From Anthonomus grandis grandis (lineage: Eukaryota > Arthropoda > Insecta > Coleoptera > Curculionidae), in assembly GCF_022605725.1 (NCBI RefSeq), contig NC_065546.1, positions 36,638,227 through 36,702,226 on the forward strand: a stretch of DNA of 64,000 nt, read 5' to 3'. The notes under the pieces are model-generated. The model was not told where the DNA came from. It searched no databases and saw only the letters and a program-made list of their open reading frames with translations. Below, one piece after another: positions 54,291-64,000 of the stretch. Positions within the stretch are counted from its first letter, which is position 1; every line of letters begins with the position of its first letter. The translations under genes and the position numbers were made by a program.

Positions 54291-54605
54291 TTTCAGAACT
54301 ATGGGATCAAACTTCTGGGGGTTGTTCAGTGCAACAGAAGAATCCATTTGAGTATAGGAACCTATGTCCAGAAATGCGTCACTATGCCACTATGGCCCTA
54401 AGACGCGTTAAAATTTATAAAAAACATTAATTACCTAAATAGGTTCTGCTGCATTTATTTTTACCTTTTGAACATGATACCATAACAACAATTGTTTAAA
54501 ATCAACGCTTATCAATGTCAATTCTCAATGTCATGTTTAAAAATTTTATAGCTTACAATTTTTAAACATTTAAAATTTTTATAGCTTACAATTTTTAAAC
54601 ATTTA

Positions 54606-56092
54606 TTGCTAATGGAAAACTTTACCAATCAAGAATTGGCGGATATGCATTTGGCATACGGAGCAACAAAGTGCAACGTACGAGTAGCATCGCGGTTGTA
54701 TCATGAACGTTATCCCGAACGACAGCATCCTGGATACAAAAAGTTTATTGCGGTTCATCGGCGGCTCGCTGAGACAGGCATGCTTAAGACTAAGATGCAT
54801 GATACTGGTATTGCTCGAACCGTAAGAACGGTCGAATTTGGAGAAGAGGTGCTTCGGCGAGTTGCCGATGAACCATAAAATAGCACACGTGACGTCGCTA
54901 AGAATATAAATACGAGAAACGCTTCTGTCTGGCGGGTATACTACACGAGCAATAACTCCATCCTTACCACTTCCAGTGTCTAATCTCATATTAGACATAA
55001 AATCGGGATAACTGTACAAATTAGTTCAATAATATTTTTTACCATAATTATTATTTGAACTTGAAAAATAGATCCATCTATATCATACCAAAACCGAACG
55101 AGGCCAGGTACGCAGTCCGCAGCAGTCAGCAGTTTTTATCTATGGCATTATAATCATTGTTACTAATTATGTCACATATTGTATATAGTTAAGTTTGGAT
55201 AAATAGGAGAAAATTACGTTATTAAAGACAGTACTAAACTGACCGCAGTAGTATTCATCTAAATATCCTTAAGGGCTAAAACCCCCTATGAGTTAATCGA
55301 CTAGAAGTCACATACAAGGGCTTCACAACAGTTAAAGAGTTTGTCAAGAAATTTTCCGGCATTTTTCTCTTCATCCAGAAAGTTCAAGGTATGACTATAG
55401 CCGATTATCATCCTAGAGTTCAATTTTGTCGATGGCTTCTGGATCACATCATTGCACAACCAAATTTGTTACAATATGTTTTGTGGACCGATGAAGCATC
55501 TTTCACAAGAGACGGTATTTTTAATAGTAAGAATAGCCATGTTTGGGACGAAGAAAATCCTTATGCAATTTTTCCAAGAAAACATCAGAATCGTTGGTCT
55601 GTCAACGTATGGGCAGGCTTTGTTGATGATTATTTAATTGGGCCATACCTTCTACCGGAACGGTTAACAGAACCTATTTATCTGCATTTCTTGGAGGAAG
55701 TTCTCCCAGAACTCCTTGAAAATGTTCCACTAAACGTTAGACAGCAAATGTGGTTTCAGCATGATGGAGCGCCGGCTCACTTTGCTGTACAAGTACGCGA
55801 GTATTTGGCTCAGCGGTTTGGGCACCGTTGGATTGCCAGAGGTGGAGCAGTTTCTTGGCCTCCTAAGTCACCCGATTTAACGTCGCTCGATTTTTTCTTG
55901 TGGGGACAAGTAAAGTCTTTAGTCTACGAAACTCCGGTAGAATCAGAGCTAGACTTAATTGGACGAATAACAGCAGAATTTGAAATCATTTAAAACGATG
56001 ATCAAATTTTTAGTGTAGTCCGCGGAAATCATATACGGCGTTTAAATCGGTGTATTGAGGTTGGAGGAAGACATTTTGAACAATTGTTGTGA
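54606..56092 (+). pseudogene. Mariner DD41D transposase, inactivated (element 5)
   Basis: N-terminus: MLMENFTNQELADMHLAYG, then HPGYKKFIAVHRRLAETG (first DNA-binding region) and FGEEVLRRVADEP, a stop near 54876, TRDVAKNINTRNASVWRV. At about 54937 the frame is lost for some 400 bp and resumes as FVKKFSGIFLFIQKVQG near 55330. Catalytic part, open from 55391 to 55993: LWTDEASFTRDGIF (first D), SVNVWAGFVDDYLIGPYLL, WFQHDGAPAHFAVQVREYL (second D), SPDLTSLDFFLWG (third D, 41 residues from the second). After a stop at about 55991 the tail continues RRLNRCIEVGGRHFEQLL. It is close to the element 4 transposase. Confidence 0.92.
54937..55335. repeat. Foreign insertion inside mariner 5 (possible solo LTR)
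   Basis: A roughly 400-bp block that separates VWRV from FVKK of the transposase; compare element 4, where WSVV runs straight into KAEGRHLF. It contains promoter- and polyadenylation-like AT-rich sequence and no ORF. The size and composition would suit a solo LTR, but I could not pin down matching ends or a duplication. Confidence 0.45.
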
Positions 56093-56374
56093 TGGTATCA
56101 TATACAAAAGGTAAAAATAAATGCATCAGACCCTATTTAGGTTAATATTTTTTCTAAATTTGAACGCGTCTTAGGGCCGTAGTGGCGTAGTGACACATTT
56201 CCGGACATGGGTTCCTATACTCAAATGAATTCTACTGTTGCACTGAACAACCCCTAGAAGTTTGATCCTATAGTTCTGAAACACCCTGTATATCGGCTGC
56301 TCCTTTAAGCACCTCTCTATGCATTTTAATAGATTCCCCAAACTGTATATAATATTTTAAATCTTTACTTGACC

Positions 56375-57003
56375 AACCCACTTTCTTCCTGTTACAAATT
56401 AATAAAAGGGTACATGTGCCACTGCAATCCGCTAAAATATTAAATTTTATACAAAAGCCAAAACTAAAACCAAATTAAAAACTAAATAACGGCTCCTCTT
56501 ATAATGCTTTTTCAGTCGAATTTCTCATCATTTTAATTAACATCCTTTCCTAATAATTGATAAATTACGGAGATATCTTGGAAAAATGCGTTTAAGCAAG
56601 CAACTTCATTTTTTGAGTATCAGATTGAAAGTACGCACGCAACCGGATAAAACCGGGTTAATTAATTTGCGGGTAAAAAAGTTATTTAATTTTTTGCCAC
56701 ATTTAGGCATTTTGCTTTCGATTTTAATGGGAAAACTTCGAATGCAGATCCAACCTGATATAAATAAAAATTCTCAGTTTTCTCTATCTGGATGTCAACT
56801 TCAGACAAAAGCAAACAAAACGAGGCCGTTTTATACGTTGCAGTTGGGACATATTGAGTTTTCTGAAAAAGGCATTTTTTCTGCCTGGAAGATGTTCTTT
56901 TTTTGTATACATGCTACATAAACAACCAGTATTACTGGCGAACGAGCTCGCGCTTTTTGTTTGTTTTCGTGATGGTGTATGGCATTTCAGCACTTATTTT
57001 TCT
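56375..57003. repeat. Duplicated repeat S, copy A, first part
   Basis: Similar to 59270-59870: ATTAATAAAAGGGTA near the start, TTTATACAAAA(G/C)C, a TAA(C/A)AATAA-type AT stretch, CGTTTAA.CAAGCAA.TTCATTTTT, then GGGACATATTGAGTT.(C/T)CTGAAAAAG and GGCGAACGAGCTCG. No transposase was found. A small ORF at 56586-56921 is not conserved as protein in copy B. Confidence 0.7.
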
Positions 57004-58619
57004 TTAAATAATAATAATAATAAAAATACGTTTATTAGTTACCAAAATAATACATGACGAATTATATTTATTATACGTAACAGGCCATTAATTCAGATTT
57101 CCAGGACCATTCAATAAAATAGTGCCTGAATTCTGTTGAAGCTTAGGTATCACCTAGCAAATACTACAGATTACATACATTTAATAATAAATTACATCAC
57201 ATAATCAATATTAAGTCGTAAAGAAGATCTTGATGCAAAAGAAGAAACATCAATACCAGAAGGATAGATAAAGGATCTCTCCTACACTTAGGTATACCCT
57301 ATAAAGAGACTCAAATGATTCATTCAGGTTGGTGTTAAAGATTATTCAACAAATAAAAAAACACATATCGAATCAGACATCAGAGCTGTATTTGACTTTG
57401 AAAATGTCGCTTAATTCTAAGCTTAAAAGTTTGTTCGGAGGATTTGCCAGTTTGCTGGCTAATCTTAAATTTTTTTATATAATGAGCAATCGAATATGAA
57501 ACATACCTCTTAAATAATTCTTTATTGTGTGACGGGATAGTTAGAAGATCCTTCCGTCTAATTTTAAGTTTATGCACATCCGTACGAAATTCGACTTTTT
57601 TAAATAAATATGAAGGTGCTTTAAATTTAAGAATTTTATAAAAAAACAGAGTGTCTGGTCGGCAGTAGATACTTAACCAGTTTGCTTCAGTTAACTTATG
57701 AGATAATACTACATATCCTCCTTACACCATAAATAAGCCTTAGACAAAAGTTTTAAAGCTTCTGAATTCCGGCCGCATCAGAATAATCAAGACAGGGGCC
57801 AGAGACGGTGTCACAAAAGTTTAATGGTGATAAAACCAACGAATCACAGCAATTTTTTAATTTAAGGGCTTAAAGAGTGCCTAAGAGAAAATATAGACTT
57901 TAGAGCAGAATATCCATTTCTTAATTTAAAAGTGACATGTTTTTAAATCTTAGTTTATTATCGATAATAAGCCCTACATTTTTAGCAGATGTTTTAAACG
58001 ATATAGCATTATTGTTTAAACACAAATTTACATTTTCCAATATATATGCTCGGTGATTATCACTACAGAAAAGAATGGCATTTGATAAGGTAGGGTTAAT
58101 TTTTAAGAGTAGCTTTTGGACCTCAAGGTACAATATATTTAAATCGTTATTAATACATTGATTAGCATTAACTACCTCAGAACTTTTGAACGTAAAGCTG
58201 CGTGTTATCTGCATAGCAATGATGTTTGCAGTGTGTTAGATTATTAGTGATTTGTGATGTATAAAGGGTATATAATAACGGGCCCAAAACGCTACGACCA
58301 ATGCTAAAGCTGAATTACCAAATCCGATATATTCCAATATACCCAATAATATCATATAGTTTATCATGTCAAAAACCTTTATAAAGTCTATGAGTACCAT
58401 AACTGTAGCCTGATTATTGTCAAGGCCCTTAAATATATCGTCAGTTACTTGTGACAGAGAAGTGGCACAACTATAACCTCTAGGGAATTCAGATTGATTC
58501 TCGGGTAATATATTGTTTTGGTTTAAATATTCCAATATTTGGCTTTCCATATTATTCTTTAGTACCTTTGAGAATATTGGAAGAATGGATATAGAACGAA
58601 TTTGATTAAATTCCGTTGA
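57004..58619 (-). mobile_element. Non-LTR retrotransposon inserted in repeat S
   Basis: Minus-strand 5' truncated Jockey-type copy. The 3' tail (TAT TAT TAT...) is at 57008-57022, and an approximate duplication ATTTTT(C/T)TTTA flanks it (left about 56995-57006, right about 58619-58632). Copy B of repeat S is continuous across this point, which confirms the insertion. Confidence 0.75.
57380..58550 (-). pseudogene. Non-LTR ORF2 fragment in repeat S
   Basis: The minus strand reads ILPENQSEFPRGYSCATSLSQV, VMVLIDFIKVFDMINYMILL (first catalytic D), then CYADNTQLYVQKF, where the catalytic YADD is YADN, followed by LKINPTLSNAILFCSDNH, SAKNVGLIIDNKLRF and, near 57560-57390, RRKDLLTIPSHNKELF. Several frame shifts; inactive. 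Confidence 0.8.
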
Positions 58620-58990
58620 TTTTTTTTTAGCGATTGAGAAAAGCTAGTTTTTACCTCTGGACGTGTTAATAAATTATAAAACGGGGTTCTTGTAGGGTAC
58701 GACCAAAAATTTGAGAAAAAACAATCCGGAAGATTAACGACTTAACGTGTTCAAGCAGGATTAATTCAAGAGTTAAATTTGGCCAAAGTTTCTTTATTGA
58801 TTTGATCTGGATTTATTACTTTAAAATGAATTTTTCTTTGATTATTTTACACAGCGATTAGGGTCATGTTTTCAATAAATTGCTGGTAACTAGGGAACCC
58901 TGGCAACATAGCTTAATATTAGATTTTGTTGTTAAAAGCGCTTATTAAAGCTAATTATTTTCATTAAACGAAACAGTTTCCCTGCATCAT
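58620..58990. repeat. Duplicated repeat S, copy A, second part
   Basis: Matches 59873-60285: GCGATTGAGAAAA.C, CTCTGGA(C/T)G, AATAAATTAT.AAACG, TTCAAGC.GGA.T.ATTCAA, GTTTCTTTA.TGAT.TGAT, TTACACAGCGATTAGGGTCA. Separated from its first part by the non-LTR insertion at 57004-58619. Confidence 0.72.
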
Positions 58991-59269
58991 GACCATACCT
59001 GAAGGCAACATTTTCTCATTAAACATTAATAATCTTGCTAAAAAAGCCATATTCCTTCTGCATCTGTAACTATTATGGTATGTTCCATATGAAATAAAGA
59101 TTAGTTTGCCGGGAGAAGTGCTTAAAAGAAATGTATTCTTTTTATAATATTTTTCCTTCCAGGAAAATCCAAAATCTTTACCCGGTTCCAACATAAAAAA
59201 ACTTCGAATTTCTATTAAGTCCTTGACAGAGATTTTCTATCTTGTCAAATCATCTACAAAAAACCCATC

Positions 59270-60285
59270 TCTTTGTTTTCACATATTAATAAAAGGGTAG
59301 ATATGCCCTCGTAAATCAATAAATTTTATACAAAACCAGATTACACAATAAATTAAAATCCAAATAACCACTCCTCTAATAATACTTCTTCATTTATATT
59401 TCCTATTTTTAATTATTATTTTTAATTTTTTAGGTGATTGGTTAGGACAATATGTAAAAACAAACGCGTTTAAACAAGCAAATTCATTTTTAGGGGGCTT
59501 CAGATTAAGAGTTGACAGTCATTTAATCAATTTGCCAAATGAAAATTGTCAGTTTTCTGATTTTTTTTTCTGAAAACCAGAACGACTTATGCAGTGCGGT
59601 TGGGACATATTGAGTTACCTGAAAAAGTAATTTCTCTTGCTTGGCAGAAAAAATTCTTTTTTTTGTGTACATGCTTTAGACGCAACCGGTTTTATAGCCT
59701 TTATTACCCACGAGTTTTTATAAAAATCTCCTTCTCCTTTTAGCTAGGAAAATGGCAACTTGACGCCAAATTACACTCAAGTTTTACTTGAAATGGCGAA
59801 CGAGCTCGAGATTTCTTTTTTATTTTCGTGGTGTTGTATGGTTTTTGAATGAGAGCACTTGTTTTTTTTCAAACAGCGGTTGAGAAAACCTGGTTTTAAC
59901 CTCTGGATGGAGTAATAAATTATTAAACGAGGAAAAAGAGGCGATCGGTTAATTGCCTGTGACCAAAAAGTATTCCGGGTTTATGTGGGGCACGACCGAA
60001 AATTTCCGGCAAAACTATTCGGGAAGATTGACGACCTCACTGGTTCAAGCGGGACTCATTCAAAAGTAAATTTTGGTCAATGTTTCTTTAATGATGTGAT
60101 GTCGATTTTATTACTTTGTAGTGAATATCTGGAATTGATTAGTTTACACAGCGATTAGGGTCAGAAATTATCAATAAATAGCCCGCAATAAGGAACCATA
60201 TCGCAGCATGGATTAATATTGGATTTGTCTATTAAAAAAGGCTATACAAGCTCATTATTTTTATTCAGCAAAGCAGGTTATCTTT
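59270..60285. repeat. Duplicated repeat S, copy B (uninterrupted)
   Basis: Continuous copy of the sequence that is split in copy A. The two copies lie in direct orientation about 280 bp apart (end of A to start of B), so a tandem or near-tandem duplication is likely. No coding capacity recognised. Confidence 0.72.
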
Positions 60286-60299
60286 ATTATAATGAAACA

Positions 60300-61400
60300 A
60301 TTAGGCAAAAGATTCTCTTAAAACACCGAAAATGTTAAAAGAGCTACAAACCGCAAATTTTCTTCTGCGGCTGTAACTATGATAGGACTATGATTTTTCT
60401 TAATAGACTCGGATGAAATAATATCTCCTGATATTTTCTTTCGAGCTCTTTTTATAGCTTTAGTTACGATGGGTATGGGGGCAACTTCATCCAAAGGTTT
60501 CCCGGGAGTAATTGTTTTAACAGCTAATAATTTGTCAAGAGTGGTTTGTTGATTTTGTACCCCTGAGGTACTTGGTTGGGAAGATTCAGGCCTTGCTTGC
60601 ACTGTTTCATTTGGTATGGCTAAGGGATTGTAAGAGAGAATCACTGTTGATTTAAACGCAGAAATTGCGTTTTGCACCGTGGATGACCTTCCCAAGCGTC
60701 ACCCAATAGCTTTTCAAATTGCAACCTATTTAGAGGTCTGCTTGGGTTATTTCTCAACATATTTCTACATGCCTCATAAGAATTCCCTTTCAGCGACTTA
60801 AAAAAAGCTCGACCCAAAGGTTGTAAATAATGAGTCGTATGCGCGGGTAAGCAAAATAAAATTATGTCGTTTTCTTCGGCCAAGCCTGATAAATCTAGGT
60901 TGGTGATATGAGAAGTATGACCGTCTTGTATCAATAATACTTTCCTATGAGGTTTTCTTGGTATAAATTAATTTTTTAATCAATCGATAAATATAAAAGT
61001 ACCTAGAAGTTAATTAGGCTTTTAATAATTTACGTATATTTTAAGTATAATTTACCTTAATTTTTATTAAATCTGTTTGAAATTCCCATTCTGTTGGCCA
61101 AATTATATGCCATAATCCTTACTTCGATTCTTGTGGGTGCAAAACCAGACTTTTGTAGTTTTTTTATATGATCTACTAATTTTTTGAACCCAATGAAGCA
61201 TCAGGTCCCAGGCGGTTGCTTTTTTCTAGGTTATTTGATTTTAACCGTCTTTTAAAGGATGTTTTAGGTAGTTCATATGCTTTAACGGCCTCATTTACGC
61301 TCATTTCCTCGATTCTATATGCATTTACTGCATCGTTTACATTAAGAGCTCCAATTTCCTCGTTCAGGAACTTTTGTTTTATATATGTACTTATTAGTTA
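60300..61400 (-). pseudogene. pogo/Tigger-like transposase, internally deleted
   Basis: The minus strand starts with a Psq-type helix-turn-helix (MSVNEAVKAYELPKTSFKRRL near 61290) and GFAPTRIEVRIMAYNLANRMG near 61120. It then jumps to a DDE_1 catalytic end: LLIQDGHTSHITNLDL (catalytic aspartate), IILFCLPAHTTHYLQPLGRAFF (near 60860) and, after a frame shift near 60685, TVQNAISAFKSTVILSYNPLAIP and a Ser/Thr/Pro tail. The CENPB DNA-binding part and the first catalytic aspartate are missing. Confidence 0.82.
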
Positions 61401-61409
61401 AAATAGTTA

Positions 61410-62080
61410 CACACCTTTCCACACCCCGCCAAATCCTACAAGTTTCACAAGGTTTACCCCTTTCACCAGTCCTGTCCTCTTAACATGTACATGTCCGACT
61501 TATCCACACCATAGTCGACACAGATCTACACAAAAAAGTTGGCTGAGCTTATGCATTCAACGCTACCTCGACCAGATAATTTCCTTTCCTTTAGTTATCC
61601 TCGAACAACGCCTTACCTGGGCACAATACGGTAAACAACAAGAAGCGAAGATAAGCGAGCACTTCGCCAACTCATCTATCACTGAATCCTGACTTATGCC
61701 TGCTCTTCCCGGATATATAGAAATAATAGATACTTTGGACAAGTTACGGCTGTTAAAAACAGTAGATCCTTTTATTACGGGAACACATTTGTTCATCAAA
61801 AATATCACTCTGTACAGGGAAATAGAGACAGAAATACTGACAAACCTTCCTAAAGAGAATAACAGACGACAATTCACTTAAAACAAACCCACACACGATA
61901 GGAACGAGTCACTAAAAGCCAAAAAAATGGCTCAACATGGCGAGGCCAGTCATAAAAAAGACTTGTTTTAGCAGATACAGCTCAAAGAAAGAGGAGGAAC
62001 TGTGCTTTTAACCCAAAGAGGCAAAGCCAAAACTGAATTTGGAGGTATCACATTTCAAAGGCTAAATTAATTTTTAGTGG
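61410..62080. other. Unassigned, GC-richer block
   Basis: Higher GC than the surroundings. A short plus ORF (61696-61881: MPALPGYIEIIDTLDKL onward) and overlapping minus ORFs are not recognised. It could be a degraded non-LTR 3' region or host sequence. Confidence 0.35.
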
Positions 62081-62139
62081 TTCACTAGGCAATAATGAAG
62101 AAGTTGACAGGACTAACCAAGAAGGTGAGGGAAAAACTA

Positions 62140-64000
62140 AAAAGCGCGATAACTCTTCTTCTTCTCTTCTTAGTCATATCTTCATTCCTGAAGAGTTGTG
62201 ACGTCATGTCTAGGAACACTGATGGGTCGATTATCTCCACTGTTGTCGGTCTTCTGCTACTCTTATATTTGTCTGCAACGCTTGCCCTGTAATTTCTTTA
62301 ATTTGGTCTATCCACCGTGATGGGGATCTTCCCCTTGATCTTTTACCTGCTAGTTTGCCCTGCACGATAAGTTTTTCTAGATTTTCTTGGTCTCTACTGG
62401 TGATGTGTCCGAAGTAACCCAGAATGCGGCGTCGGCAGCTGGAGGACAATCGATTGGTGATTCCTAATTCGTTTAATATCGACACATTGGTTCGGTGTGC
62501 AGTCCAGGGTATGCGAAGCATCCTCCGCCAGCACCACATTTCAAAACATATTTTTTTTTTTAAATTTTCAAAACCTGGTAAACACTAGGGTGTTTACCAG
62601 GGCTCTTTTCGTGTTTCTGGTTATGGATCTGTCTTTCCATATCTTGGATAAGTTTGACATTGCTGTCGTCGCTAATGCTATCCGCCTTCTTATTTCTGTT
62701 TCACACCCTCCCTTGCTGTTTATTAGGGACCCTAAGTAGATGAATTCATCTACTACTTCAATTCTATTTTTCAGATTTCTTAACTGTATGGTGTTACTCC
62801 TGTCAATGACCATTAACTTGGTCTTGTCTAGATTTATTTCGAGGCCTAGAGCTCGGCTATCATTAGCGACCTGATCAATAAGTGTAACCATCTCATCTTC
62901 ATCTCTTGTTATTAGGGTAGTGTCGTCCGCGTATCTGAGATTACATATCTTTCTACCATTGATTGACACACCTCCTTCAAAATTTTCCAGGGCTTGTCTC
63001 ATTATGAATTCACCGTAGGCATTGAAAAATCTCGGTGATAGGATACATCCTTGACGGACGCCTCTATGTACTTTGAAAATGTTTGATTTTTTATTGACGA
63101 GACCAACTATGGCATTGTTATTTTCATATAAGTTGGTTATTAGAGATATGAAATGCGGAGGGACTCCCATTTCTTTCAATACGTTCCAGAGACTACTCCA
63201 TCAAACACAGTCGAAAGCCTTTTTGTAATCTATAAAGCACAAGAGCATGGGGGTATTGAACTCCCCGGCTTTCTCGATTAATTGGCGGATGTTGAATATT
63301 TGGTCCCTAGTCCCTCTTCCCTTAACGAAGCCTGCTTGTTCTGGAGGGATTTGACTCTCTAAGTAGTTTTGCAATCGTCTATCTATTATTTCAAGCAGGA
63401 TTTTGCTGGCATGTGTGATTAGAGATATCGTTCGATAATTTTCGCATTTTTTGGTGGATCCCTTTTTGTGAATAGGTATAAATGCAGACGTTCTTTAGGC
63501 CAGTCTTTAGGCCAATGACCACTTTGCTAGATCTTATTACATATATCATGTAGGATTTTGGTTCCCGGGTCTCCTAGTACTTTTATGAGCTCAGCACGAA
63601 CTCCGTCTGTTCCTGAGGATTTGTTTAGCTTTAGGTTTTTTATAGCTTCTTTAATTTCAGATATAAGAATATTGGGCTCCATTTCAAATCGTGTGTTTTC
63701 TTTCTGTTGTTCGATCGCTATTTTGGTTTCTTCGGTGTATAATTCCTCACAATATTGTCTCCATCGTTCGATCACTTTTTTATCTTCCCATACTATCTTT
63801 CCGTCCTTGTCTTTAATTGTGAAAGTCTTTGGTTTGAATTTGCGTGTTATTGCAATCTGCATTGTCTCTGTATCTTTTTATTTAACCTCTTGTACAGGTC
63901 GCAGTCTTTTCTCGTTAGGGTGCCCTTCCTTTTCATTTCTTTTCGTTTGTTAATTGTTTCTATGGTCGCTTGTGTGATCCAGGGTTTGTTTGGCCGATTT
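62140..64000 (-). mobile_element. RTE-type non-LTR retrotransposon, continues off the window
   Basis: Minus-strand element whose 3' end lies near a (GAA)n-like tract (about 62150-62165) and whose 5' part runs beyond 64000. It has the conserved order RT then WCWRRMLRI segment of RTE-type ORFs. Confidence 0.8.
62231..64000 (-). pseudogene. RTE-type ORF: RT and C-terminus
   Basis: The minus strand reads NKPWITQATIETINKRKE at the window edge, FTIKDKDGKIVWEDKKVIERW, EIKEAIKNLKLNKSSGTDGVRAELIK, a frame shift near 63490-63527, CENYRTISLITHASKILLEII, PEQAGFVKGRGTRDQIFNI, CFIDYKKAFDCV followed by TGA (first D; stop near 63200), VRQGCILSPRFFNAY, LRYADDTTLITRD (second and third D), EFIYLGSLINSKGG. A deletion near 62550 removes the segment normally preceding EMWCWRRMLRIPW. 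The end reads RGRSPSRWIDQIKE and EDRQQWR. All RT aspartates are present; two or three breaks make it inactive. Confidence 0.88.

Larger units (their letters stand above)
54294..56288 (+). mobile_element. Mariner-like element 5 (DD41D type)
   Basis: A 1995-bp element between TA at 54292-54293 and 56289-56290, with inverted repeats of about 200 bp starting CAGGGTGTTTCAGAACTATG (left) and matching the right end with scattered differences. The transposase is on the plus strand, interrupted by roughly 400 bp of foreign sequence. Flanks are not palindromic, unlike elements 1 and 2. Confidence 0.92.

Noticed and set aside
54294..56288. A third dyad-centre insertion
   Set aside because: The flanks of mariner 5 (GCATTGC-TA and TA-TATCGGC) are not reverse complements, so the pattern does not extend to it.

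Overview
The window looks like AT-rich insect nuclear DNA, most likely from a beetle. That guess rests on the mix of element families (Jockey-type and RTE-type non-LTR retrotransposons, BEL/Pao, piggyBac, many mariner-like elements with DD41D spacing), not on any diagnostic host gene. Almost everything recognisable is transposable-element sequence. The only convincing host sequence is one short internal exon on the minus strand (51392-51600) with textbook splice sites, so most of the window may be intron or flank of that gene.

Layout. 1-960: an AT-rich repeat (family R) that recurs at 15.47-16.06 kb and in part near 33.1 kb. 1025-5415: a decayed minus-strand non-LTR copy (family A) split by a piggyBac-like element at a TTAA site. 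5633-6652: a non-autonomous transposon with long inverted repeats and an 8-bp target duplication. 6922-9366: a Sola-like DNA transposon with a spliced, nearly complete transposase-like gene. 10.48-14.69 kb: a non-LTR element (family B) interrupted by a palindromic element that holds a mariner, which holds a SINE. 18.2-22.3 kb: a broken Ty3/gypsy element joined to a broken mariner. 22.3-31.8 kb: two family C non-LTR pieces, tail to tail, with an intact 6.8-kb BEL/Pao retrotransposon inserted in one of them. 34.9-38.4 kb: an RTE fragment and a second piggyBac. 39.6-43.6 kb: two non-LTR elements. 43.7-46.96 kb: a mariner containing a palindromic element containing a second mariner containing a SINE, plus a minisatellite. 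47-53 kb: mariner and non-LTR scraps around the host exon. 54.3-56.3 kb: another DD41D mariner. 56.4-60.3 kb: a duplicated repeat split by a non-LTR element. 60.3-61.4 kb: a pogo/Tigger-like remnant. 62.1-64.0 kb: an RTE-type element running off the window.

The most notable signals are these. (1) Two unrelated mariners each sit exactly at the TA in the dyad centre of a different palindromic element, which suggests cruciform- or hairpin-directed insertion, or a composite element type. (2) The BEL/Pao element has an uninterrupted 1773-codon ORF, LTRs in which I see no difference, and a 5-bp duplication; it looks very recent and possibly active. (3) The Sola-like element has exact ends, a 4-bp duplication and an intron. 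(4) Several nested insertions can be resolved to the base. All element and family assignments come from motif recognition by eye; no database search was run.
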